Shown here: positions 1 through 5,844 of the stretch, piece after piece
How positions within the stretch are numbered: the stretch's first letter is position 1
Layout of the letters: each line of letters starts with the position of its first letter
Assembly (NCBI GenBank): GCA_031288815.1
Contig: JAITQR010000078.1
Location: 1-6,919, forward strand
Direction: 5' to 3'
From: Treponema sp.
GTDB lineage: Bacteria > Spirochaetota > Spirochaetia > Treponematales > Breznakiellaceae
DNA length: 6,919 nt
Notes under the pieces: generated by a model
Databases searched by the model: none
Seen by the model: only the letters and a program-made list of their open reading frames with translations
Told to the model about the DNA's origin: nothing
Program-made: the position numbers and the translations under genes

Positions 1-622
1 TCATCACCGCGATAACCCTGGTCCTGCCTACGTTGCCCCCCGCGGCATCAAGGCTGTGAGGGGCCTCTCCGCAGGCCCGCAGGCGCAGGCCGAAACGGGT
101 CTTGTAGAGGAGGTACCAGGCGATGAAGGCCACCGCCAGGATCACCACCTCGAAGGGATACATATTCTTGAAAAAACCGCCCAGAACCGGAATCCGGGAA
201 AGAAAAGGGACGGTAAAACGGTTGGAAACCCCAATCTGGAATTTGTTTGACGAATCCCCAAAAAAAGTGCTGTTGATCACGCTGGTCAGAAAGGTAGTCA
301 GGGCCATGGCCATGGTATTGACCGCCACCCCGCTTATTACCTGCTGGGCGCGGAACTTGACGCAGAGGGCGGCGTGGATCAGGGAAAAGACAAGCCCCCC
401 CGCCATGGAAACGGCCATGGCAATGTAGATCAGCGCCGGCGATTCGGCGCCCAGACGGGGGACAATGAGGATCACCGCCAGAGAACCGGTAAAGGCGCCG
501 AATCCCTGAAGCCCCTCCAGGGCAAGCATGGTCACCCCGCTTCGTTCGCAGTAGATGCCGCCGATGGCCATTATCAACAGGGGAAGGGCAAAGGAAAGCC
601 CGTCAATCAGCACCGTGTCCAT
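1..622 (-). CDS. BMP-type nucleoside ABC importer, second permease subunit (partial, C-terminus outside window)
   Basis: Inner-membrane permease of the BPD_transp_2 family, the counterpart of Bacillus subtilis NupQ/YufQ, expected to form the nucleoside channel with the preceding permease. The reading frame is open for 207 codons from ATG at 622 to the window edge; relatives are about 305-320 residues, so roughly a third is missing. Visible family motifs are ERSG (residues 26-29) followed by LALEGLQGFGAF (34-45), QVISGVAVN (94-102), and the cytoplasmic coupling-loop segment FGLRLRACGEAP (177-188). Hydrophobic stretches lie near residues 9-24, 42-55, 63-86, 95-115 and 157-173. The start overlaps the stop of the first permease by one base (TAATG), with GGAGG about 10 bases upstream, so translation is probably coupled. 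The substrate is inferred from the operon, not from this protein. Confidence 0.93.
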   Translation of the reverse strand, partial: MDTVLIDGLSFALPLLIMAIGGIYCERSGVTMLALEGLQGFGAFTGSLAVILIVPRLGAESPALIYIAMAVSMAGGLVFSLIHAALCVKFRAQQVISGVAVNTMAMALTTFLTSVINSTFFGDSSNKFQIGVSNRFTVPFLSRIPVLGGFFKNMYPFEVVILAVAFIAWYLLYKTRFGLRLRACGEAPHSLDAAGGNVGRTRVIAVM

Positions 623-1794
623 TATCCGCCGGCCTCCTCCGTTTCGGCGCCTCCGCCGTCCCCGGCAGAGGGCACCGCACCCATTTTGTCCAGATAGAAC
701 CGCGCCTTATAGCGGACAAAAGAACCGCAGGCACAGAAGAGGAGAAGGATCCCCGTGATCACCGAAGCGATCTCCCCGGGCACCTTCGTGGAGGAACTCA
801 TGTAGATGCTGCCCTTCTGAAAGATGGTGACGAGGATCGATGCGAATACGGCGGCGCCGGGATTCGCGTTTCCCAGCAGGGCCACCGCAATGGCGTCGTA
901 GCCGAGGGTAGCAAGGGTCTTCGGTACCATGGTGTTGTAGTAGCCGAGGTAATAACATACCCCCGCCAGGCCCGCCAGAACCCCCGAACAGATCATCCCG
1001 AGGACTATGCTGCGGCCCTCCCGAATCCCCGCGTAACGGGCGGCTTCCCGGTTAAGGCCCACCGCCTTGATCTCGAAGCCCAGGCAGGTCCGGTCCAGCA
1101 GGAAACGGACCAGAGCCGCCGCCCCCAGCGCAAGGACGATCCCCAGCGGTATCGTCGGCCGCAGACGGCCCCAGGAGAGTCCTGTCAGGGTCAGACGGGC
1201 GGCGGCGGAGACGGGCCGGGACGACCGGGTAATGGAATCAACGAAGTACAAGTTGATATAGAAACCCGTAACATAACTTATGATATTGTTAAACATAATG
1301 GTAGAAACCACTTCGTGGATGTTGAAGCGGTACTTGAGGAAGCCCACCAGGGCGCCCATAAGACCCCCCACCGTGATACCCGTGAGAACCACCAGGGGCC
1401 GGGCTACCCAGGGGGGCAGGTCCATATAACCCACCAGGATCGTGGCAAGGAAACCCGAAATCAGCATCTGGCCCGCCACACCGATGTTGAACATCCCCGT
1501 CTTGAGACTCACCAGTACCGACAGGGCTGCCAGCAGCATAGGAGTCATAATGCCGAGGAAAGAAAGAAAATCGGTAAACATGCTCTGTCCGCCGGCGTAG
1601 GAGGCCTTCATCATGAAGCCGGAGCCCTGCAGAAAAGCCGCCATGGCGGCGGCGGGATTCTTGCCCAGCGCCAGAAACAGGATCGATGTGGCGATCAAAG
1701 TAAGGAGTATCGAAAAGGCCGGAATGGCTACGGCGCCGCTCCGTTCCCCGTCGATGAAACGCAGCAGGGAGCGAAAAAAACGGGAAGACCTCAT
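622..1794 (-). CDS. BMP-type nucleoside ABC importer, first permease subunit
   Basis: Inner-membrane permease of the BPD_transp_2 family, 390 residues, corresponding to NupP/YufP of Bacillus subtilis nucleoside importers. A short basic N-terminus precedes the first hydrophobic helix (about 23-43). The family hallmark FNIGVAGQ lies at 102-109, HEVVSTIMFNNI at 160-171, and the coupling-loop motif EIKAVGLNREAARYAGI at 241-257, which should contact the ATPase. Further hydrophobic segments fall near 83-98, 111-123, 135-152, 214-233, 263-285, 300-325 and 340-358. The protein is somewhat longer than the B. subtilis protein (about 350) and ends in a Gly/Ala/Glu-rich tail (377-390) that looks disordered. 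The ATG overlaps the ATPase stop by four bases (ATGA), the usual sign of translational coupling inside a transporter operon. Family assignment is firm; the nucleoside substrate is inferred from the linked binding protein and phosphorylase. Confidence 0.95.
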   Translation of the reverse strand: MRSSRFFRSLLRFIDGERSGAVAIPAFSILLTLIATSILFLALGKNPAAAMAAFLQGSGFMMKASYAGGQSMFTDFLSFLGIMTPMLLAALSVLVSLKTGMFNIGVAGQMLISGFLATILVGYMDLPPWVARPLVVLTGITVGGLMGALVGFLKYRFNIHEVVSTIMFNNIISYVTGFYINLYFVDSITRSSRPVSAAARLTLTGLSWGRLRPTIPLGIVLALGAAALVRFLLDRTCLGFEIKAVGLNREAARYAGIREGRSIVLGMICSGVLAGLAGVCYYLGYYNTMVPKTLATLGYDAIAVALLGNANPGAAVFASILVTIFQKGSIYMSSSTKVPGEIASVITGILLLFCACGSFVRYKARFYLDKMGAVPSAGDGGGAETEEAGG

Positions 1795-3350
1795 GCCCGG
1801 ACCCCCATCATGTATTCACCGACCTGCCGGGTATCCAGCTCCGTTGCCGGAGATACCTTCAAAAGTTCCCCGTTGTAGATGACGGCGATGGTATCCGCCA
1901 GGCTCATCACCTCATCAAGTTCCAGGGAGATGAGGAGCACCGCCTTGCCCCTGTCCCGCTCCTCCAGAATCTGGCGCTGGATGTTTTCGATAGCCCCGAT
2001 GTCGAGACCCCTGGTGGGCTGCACAAAGATCAGCAGATCCGAATCCAGGGAAATTTCCCTTGCCACGATGGCCTTCTGCTGGTTACCCCCGCTCATGGAC
2101 CGGACAAGGGCAACGGTGCCCTGGCCGCCGCGGATATCGTACTCCGCGATAAGCCGTTCGGCAAATTCTCTGAAACCGCTTTCCCGCAGTACTCCGTGTT
2201 CCGAAAAGGGAAACCGGTAGTAATTTTTTACCGCCAGATTATCCGCCAGGATAAAATCGAGGATCAGGCCGTATCTCTGCCGGTCCTCGGGAATGTAGGA
2301 AATCCCCGCCTCGATCCTACCGCGGATCTTCTCAAGGGTAATATCCTTTCCCCTGAGGAGGATGCGGCCCCGGTAAGGCTTGACAAGCCCCGCGATAGCA
2401 TCGGCAATTTCCGTCTGTCCGTTGCCGAAGACACCGGCGATGGCAAAGATTTCTCCCCCCCGCACGGAGAGGGACACGTTCTTTACCACCTCGAATTTAT
2501 GCTCGTTCCTTACGATAAGGCCCTCCACCTCCAGCACGGTATCCCGAAAACGGGGGGGCTTCTTTTCATAGACAAGGGATATTTCCCGGCCTACCATGAG
2601 ATTGGCCATTTCCTGGGTGGAAGCCTCCGCCACATCAAGGACCTTCACCAGTTTCCCCCGCCGGAGTATGGCGCAACGATCGGCGATCCGCTTTATCTCT
2701 TCCAGCTTGTGGGTAATGAGGATGATGGTCTTTCCCTTGTTCCGCAGTTCCCGCATGATGTCCAGGAGAAATTCGATCTCCTGCGGGGTGAGTACCGCCG
2801 TAGGTTCGTCGAAGATCAGAATCTCCGCTTCACGGTAAAGCATCTTGAGTATCTCCACCCGCTGCCGGGTGGAGACATTAACATTTTCGATTATCGCTTT
2901 TGGTTCTACCTCAAGGCCGTAGGACCGGGAAAGTTCCCGGATCCGCCCTTCGGCGTTTTTCAGATCCACATAGGGAAATAGCCCGGCGAATTTCTTCACG
3001 GGCTCCATGCCCAGAATGATATTCTCGGCGATGGTGTAATTATGCACCAGAGCGAAATGCTGATGTACCATGCCGATATTGAGAGCCGCCGCGGCGTTGG
3101 CCGAGGAAAGCCGCACCCTTTCGCCCCGGACATATATTTCCCCCTCGTCGGGTTCATACATGCCGAAGAGCATGCTCATCAGGGTGGACTTTCCCGCCCC
3201 GTTTTCCCCCAGGAAGGCGAATATCTCTCCCCGCCGGATACCGATGGATATGTCGTCATTGGCCGTGACACCGGGGAAACGTTTGGTGATATGCCGCATC
3301 TCGACGATGTAGTCATCTTCCTCCACGGTACATTCCCCCGGTTTAGGCAT
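1791..3350 (-). CDS. BMP-type nucleoside ABC importer, double-domain ATPase
   Basis: Cytoplasmic ATPase with two tandem nucleotide-binding domains, like NupO/YufO and RbsA, 519 residues (NupO is about 510). NBD1 has Walker A GENGAGKST (48-56), the Q-loop region VHQHFAL (95-101), Walker B ILIFDEPT (177-184) and switch His214. NBD2 shows the loss typical of this subfamily: GNGQTE (309-314) puts Gln312 in place of the Walker A lysine, QPTRGLD (444-450) lacks the catalytic Glu, and Ser475 stands at the switch-His position, while its signature SGGNQQK (420-426) is intact. The NBD1 signature is unusually eroded (NVSTRQRVE, 158-166, where relatives have SVGMQQRVE). Only the NBD1-Walker/NBD2-signature site should therefore hydrolyse ATP. 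The ATG at 3350 lies three bases after the binding-protein stop but has no clear ribosome binding site. A GTG at 3326, eight codons in, has GGGGGA about seven bases upstream and fits family length better, so the start is uncertain. Confidence 0.96.
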   Translation of the reverse strand: MPKPGECTVEEDDYIVEMRHITKRFPGVTANDDISIGIRRGEIFAFLGENGAGKSTLMSMLFGMYEPDEGEIYVRGERVRLSSANAAAALNIGMVHQHFALVHNYTIAENIILGMEPVKKFAGLFPYVDLKNAEGRIRELSRSYGLEVEPKAIIENVNVSTRQRVEILKMLYREAEILIFDEPTAVLTPQEIEFLLDIMRELRNKGKTIILITHKLEEIKRIADRCAILRRGKLVKVLDVAEASTQEMANLMVGREISLVYEKKPPRFRDTVLEVEGLIVRNEHKFEVVKNVSLSVRGGEIFAIAGVFGNGQTEIADAIAGLVKPYRGRILLRGKDITLEKIRGRIEAGISYIPEDRQRYGLILDFILADNLAVKNYYRFPFSEHGVLRESGFREFAERLIAEYDIRGGQGTVALVRSMSGGNQQKAIVAREISLDSDLLIFVQPTRGLDIGAIENIQRQILEERDRGKAVLLISLELDEVMSLADTIAVIYNGELLKVSPATELDTRQVGEYMMGVRA

Positions 3351-3353
3351 GGC

Positions 3354-4478
3354 TCAGAGGCCCGGAAAATTTGTTGGGCTGTGGCCGTTAAAATTCGCCG
3401 CTGGCACAATCGAGCCGGCCTTGAGTTTGTCGTAGGCCTCCCGCAGCTTTGCCAGAGTATTGGCGGACAACTTATGCCGGCCCTGGGCGCTGACATAGCC
3501 GGTGGAATCGGTGGAGGCCCCTAGGACATCGTTTTTCCCCGCGAAGGTTCCGCTCTTGATGGCCTGAAGCTGTTTGTTCACATTGACGCTCATCACCTTG
3601 AGACCTGAAGTCAACATAATATTGTCGTTCCCCTTCCGGCCGTCGTCGTACTGATCCACGTCGCAGCCGATAAGGTACACGTTGTCGGCCTCTTTCGCGG
3701 CGGTGAAAACCCCGTTACCGGAAGCGCCGGCCGCCACAAAGAGGATGTCGACCCCCTGATTGATCAGGGCGGCCCCTACTACCTTGCCGGTGGCCTCGTC
3801 GGCAAAATCACCGATATAGTTTCCCCCTACCGCCTTGCCGGTCACATCGGTCCCCGCGTAGGAGGGAATCTCCACGTATTGGGCCTTGCCGCCGTAATAC
3901 TTGTTGGCATAGTTTACCCCGGACATGAAACCGTACTGGTAGTTCACGTTGGACGGATAGGCAATGCCGTTTACCACCGCCACCTTGCCGGTTTTGGACT
4001 CCAGCGCCGCCGCGATACCGGCGAAGAAACCGCTTTCCTCCTCATGGAACTGCATTGAATAGAGATTGGAAAGCTCCACCGTCTGCCCCGAAGAATCCGC
4101 CGGGGCGGTATCCACCAGGATCACCTTTTTTTCGGGATTATCCCGCATGAGATCGCCAACGGCGGCAAACTGGAAACCCGGCAGTACAAGGACATCGTAG
4201 TCCGCAATCACATCCGCCACGGACTGAAGAGCCTTGCTGAGGTCCGGCTCCCGTATGGGAGTAACGGAAGCCTCCGGGTTAGCCTTGATGAAGGCCTGAA
4301 TCCCATTGTAACAGTCCTGGTTGAAAGATCCGTCATCCACCCCGGACGGACTGGTCAGAATGCCAATCTTGAGGCCCGTGGCGCCGCTTGTCTGTTGTTG
4401 CTTTCCCCCTCCGGCAAATACCATGGCGGCAAACGCCACCATCAGAACCGGTAAAAGAAACATCCGCTTTTTCATCAT
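3354..4478 (-). CDS. BMP/PnrA-family substrate-binding protein, probable purine-nucleoside receptor
   Basis: Extracytoplasmic receptor of the BMP family (PF02608; Treponema pallidum PnrA/TmpC, Bacillus subtilis NupN), which delivers nucleosides to the adjacent importer. It has 374 residues. The N-terminus is a Sec signal: MMKKR, a hydrophobic core (about 7-20), then VFA-GGG with predicted cleavage after Ala22. There is no lipobox cysteine, and the first cysteine is residue 56, so this copy looks soluble and periplasmic rather than lipid-anchored. Family motifs are DDGSFNQ (48-54), whose Phe and Asp contact the nucleoside in PnrA, GFQF (101-104), FHEEESGFFAG (144-154), DILFVAAGASGNGVF (244-258) and IGCDVDQ (270-276). 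The start is set by AAGGAGG (4484-4490), five bases before the first of two adjacent ATGs; the second ATG at 4475 is equally possible. It heads the transporter genes. Other BMP proteins bind other ligands, so nucleoside specificity rests on the linked phosphorylase. Confidence 0.93.
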   Translation of the reverse strand: MMKKRMFLLPVLMVAFAAMVFAGGGKQQQTSGATGLKIGILTSPSGVDDGSFNQDCYNGIQAFIKANPEASVTPIREPDLSKALQSVADVIADYDVLVLPGFQFAAVGDLMRDNPEKKVILVDTAPADSSGQTVELSNLYSMQFHEEESGFFAGIAAALESKTGKVAVVNGIAYPSNVNYQYGFMSGVNYANKYYGGKAQYVEIPSYAGTDVTGKAVGGNYIGDFADEATGKVVGAALINQGVDILFVAAGASGNGVFTAAKEADNVYLIGCDVDQYDDGRKGNDNIMLTSGLKVMSVNVNKQLQAIKSGTFAGKNDVLGASTDSTGYVSAQGRHKLSANTLAKLREAYDKLKAGSIVPAANFNGHSPTNFPGL

Positions 4479-4483
4479 AAAAC

Positions 4484-4490
4484 CCTCCTT
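4484..4490 (-). promoter_or_regulatory. Strong ribosome binding site of the binding-protein gene
   Basis: The minus strand reads AAGGAGG, a full Shine-Dalgarno core, five bases before ATG 4478 and eight before ATG 4475. It is the strongest such site in the window, which suits a receptor made in excess over its membrane partners. Confidence 0.85.
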
Positions 4491-4491
4491 A

Positions 4492-4509
4492 AAGAATTTC
4501 TTGAAAGAA
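4492..4509. promoter_or_regulatory. Alternating TTCTT/AAGAA half-sites just upstream of the Shine-Dalgarno
   Basis: Read on the minus strand this is TTCTT-TC-AAGAA-A-TTCTT, three 5-base arms in alternating orientation. The middle arm can pair with either neighbour, giving the palindrome AAGAAATTCTT or the 12-base TTCTTTCAAGAA. It lies two bases upstream of AAGGAGG, in the likely untranslated leader. It could be an operator or a weak RNA switch near the ribosome binding site. The arms are A/T-rich and the loops (1-2 bases) are too small for a stable hairpin, so protein binding is the likelier reading, if it is functional at all. Confidence 0.25.
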
Positions 4510-4535
4510 TTTTTTGTTTTTTCATTATGATCTTT

Positions 4536-4544
4536 AATATATCA
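4536..4544 (-). promoter_or_regulatory. Candidate extended -10 promoter for the transporter genes
   Basis: The minus strand reads TGATATATT, that is TG-n followed by TATATT, matching five of six bases of TATAAT plus the extended -10 dinucleotide. No good -35 box is found at the usual 16-18 base spacing, but the DNA further upstream is A/T-rich and could act as an UP-like element. It would place the transcript start near 4529 and a leader of about 50 bases before the binding-protein ATG. The gap is the only large break in the cluster, which makes an internal promoter plausible. Confidence 0.35.
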
Positions 4545-4573
4545 CATGTACCACAATACGCTCCTATTTGCAA

Positions 4574-4601
4574 GATGGAAATTTTTTGATGGAAATTTTT
4601 T
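4574..4601. repeat. Perfect 14-bp tandem direct repeat (two copies)
   Basis: The unit GATGGAAATTTTTT occurs at 4574-4587 and again, with no mismatch, at 4588-4601; the next base (G, 4602) also matches. It begins five bases downstream of the dehydrogenase stop codon and about 30 bases upstream (in transcript order) of the candidate -10. Phased A-tracts of this kind can bend DNA or serve as paired protein sites, but simple slippage duplication is also possible. The repeat is certain; any role is not. Confidence 0.9.
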
Positions 4602-4606
4602 GCGCC

Positions 4607-5359
4607 TCAGTCATTGATATAGCCCCCGTCCACCACCAGCAGATGACCGTTGACAAAACGGGAGGCCTCGGAGGCCAGAAACACCACCGGCCCCTTCATA
4701 TCCTCCCCCTGCCCCCAGCGGCGCAGCGGCACCCTGGCGGCCAGGGTCTCGGTGACCCCCGGTTGGTCACGGAGCAGGGCCGTATTGTCGGTAACCATGA
4801 AACCCGGCGCGATGCCGTTGACATTGATTCCCCTGGGCCCCCATTCGTTGGCCAGGGCCCTGGTGATCCCCGCCACCGCATGTTTACTGGCCGCATAGGC
4901 CGATACATTGACACCTCCCAGATACGACTGGATAGAACAGATGTTGATTATCTTCCCGCTCCCCCGGCGCAGCATATCGGCGCCGACAGCCTGGGTCAGC
5001 CTGAAGAGGGACTTCACGTTCACGTCAAAGACCAGGTCAAGGTCCTCCGGGGGATACTCTTCGGCGCTGTGGACCGGGGTAATTCCGGCGTTGTTCACAA
5101 GTATGTCGATGCGGCCAAAGAGGGCCAGGGCGCAGGCGGCCAGGGCCTCCATGGTTTCGGGATGGGAGAGATCCCCACGCACCCGATGGAACTGCCGGCC
5201 CTGGGCCCGGACCCTGGCCTCCGTCTCCGGCGCCTCGTTCCGGGTAATGGCCACGATATCGGCGCCAGCCTCCGCAAGCCCCTCGGCCATGGACAGCCCC
5301 AACCCCTTGTCGGCGCCGGTCACCGCGGCGATCTTGCCGCTCAGGGAAAAAATATCCAT
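4607..5359 (-). CDS. Short-chain dehydrogenase/reductase, KduD/gluconate-dehydrogenase-like
   Basis: Cytoplasmic NAD(P)-dependent oxidoreductase of the classical SDR family, 250 residues, the normal length. Seen in order: the cofactor loop TGADKGLG (14-21), NNAG (89-92), structural Asn114, catalytic Ser142, Tyr155 and Lys159 (YAASK), then PGF (185-187) and the C-terminal VNGHLLVVDGG (236-246). Overall it resembles 2-deoxy-gluconate/2-keto-3-deoxygluconate 5-dehydrogenase (KduD), for example in ANEWG, INVNGIAPGF and GPVVFLAS, but related SDRs oxidise many sugars, polyols and sugar acids, so the substrate is open. Arg40 after the second strand, where NAD-specific enzymes usually carry an acidic residue nearby, may point to NADP. 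ATG 5359 is chosen because AGGAG lies seven bases upstream; the frame stays open upstream but lacks a better start. It follows the cupin gene by 38 bases, so it is probably co-transcribed, and may process nucleoside-derived sugar. Confidence 0.92.
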   Translation of the reverse strand: MDIFSLSGKIAAVTGADKGLGLSMAEGLAEAGADIVAITRNEAPETEARVRAQGRQFHRVRGDLSHPETMEALAACALALFGRIDILVNNAGITPVHSAEEYPPEDLDLVFDVNVKSLFRLTQAVGADMLRRGSGKIINICSIQSYLGGVNVSAYAASKHAVAGITRALANEWGPRGINVNGIAPGFMVTDNTALLRDQPGVTETLAARVPLRRWGQGEDMKGPVVFLASEASRFVNGHLLVVDGGYIND

Positions 5360-5366
5360 AGAAACA

Positions 5367-5371
5367 CTCCT
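5367..5371 (-). promoter_or_regulatory. Ribosome binding site fixing the dehydrogenase start
   Basis: AGGAG on the minus strand lies seven bases before ATG 5359. It decides between that start and the upstream in-frame TTG at 5401, which would add 14 residues (rich in arginine) that SDR proteins do not have. Confidence 0.8.
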
Positions 5372-5397
5372 GTTTTTTCGGCGCCGCCCTTCTACCC

Positions 5398-5844
5398 TCA
5401 AATTCCGGCAGGGGGAGGCAGGAAAAAATCCTCCGGACTAAAGGCCGGGGACACGATGCAGGAGACAAGGACAAAATCCCCTTCCAGTATCCGCGTAGTC
5501 TGCCAGGTTCCCGGGGGAATTACCGCCTGAAAATCGCCCCGGCCGGGACCGATGATCCGCCCCTCTCCCGCCTCGGGACGAGGCCCCGTGCCGCCCAGGG
5601 TCTGCTCCAGCAGCCCTCCGGTATGCCAAATCCAGATTTCCGGGGAAGTCAGCCGGTGCCAGGCGGAAATTTCCGTCCCTTTTAAAAGATAGTAAATAAG
5701 GCTGCAACAGCGGCGGCTTCCCCCATAGGCCGAAGGCAGCGCCTCCGTGGGAATCGTCAAATCCGAAACCCATATTTCCCGGTACCAGCCCCCTTCTTCA
5801 TGGGGTTTCAGGGCCAGTCTGTCGATCCAGTAATCCGCCGTCAT
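5398..5844 (-). CDS. Cupin_5 (DUF985) family protein
   Basis: Small single-domain cupin of the Cupin_5/DUF985 family (PF06172; yeast YML079w is a structural member), 148 residues. Family motifs run the full length: LKPHEEGGWYREIW (12-25), IYYLLKGTEISAWHRL (50-65), SPEIWIWHTGG (67-77), GDFQAVIPPGTWQ (103-115) and VSPAFSPEDF (131-140). His63, Glu69 and His74 sit where cupins often bind metal, though metal dependence in this family is not settled. No enzymatic activity is established; the family is related in fold to sugar epimerases and isomerases. ATG 5844 overlaps the phosphorylase stop by four bases (ATGA), so the two are probably translated together. The frame stays open further upstream to 6102, but that part is antisense-frame shadow within the phosphorylase gene. 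The tight linkage suggests a role with the phosphorylase product or substrate, which is inference. Confidence 0.9.
   Translation of the reverse strand: MTADYWIDRLALKPHEEGGWYREIWVSDLTIPTEALPSAYGGSRRCCSLIYYLLKGTEISAWHRLTSPEIWIWHTGGLLEQTLGGTGPRPEAGEGRIIGPGRGDFQAVIPPGTWQTTRILEGDFVLVSCIVSPAFSPEDFFLPPPAGI

Larger units (their letters stand above)
4475..4525 (-). other. Possible 16-codon leader ORF overlapping the binding-protein start
   Basis: On the minus strand an ATG at 4525 opens a frame encoding MKKQKILSRNSLRRVL, and its TGA stop overlaps the ATG of the binding-protein gene as ATGA. It contains the Shine-Dalgarno of the downstream gene, read as tandem AGG AGG arginine codons. It has no convincing ribosome binding site of its own. 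The predicted transcription start would lie only a few bases upstream, so it would be almost leaderless. A frame this short could easily arise by chance, and there is no evidence that it is translated. Confidence 0.18.

Noticed and set aside
2196..2981. 261-codon open frame on the plus strand opposite the ATPase
   Set aside because: It lies wholly within the ABC ATPase gene, shows no recognisable motif or ribosome site, and is explained by codon bias of the gene on the other strand.
4524..4548. TGAT...ATCA inverted arms resembling a CRP site around the candidate -10
   Set aside because: The spacing between arms does not fit the CRP pattern and only four bases pair well in an A/T-rich region; chance is likely.
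5379..5386. CGGCGCCG palindrome between cupin and dehydrogenase genes
   Set aside because: It is a short palindrome with no loop, followed on the transcribed strand by A's rather than T's, so it is not an intrinsic terminator.
4568..5530. 320-codon open frame on the plus strand opposite the dehydrogenase
   Set aside because: It is antisense to a complete SDR with all catalytic residues, its translation is rich in Gly, Pro, His and Gln without any domain pattern, and such frames arise from the G/C-rich third positions of the real gene.
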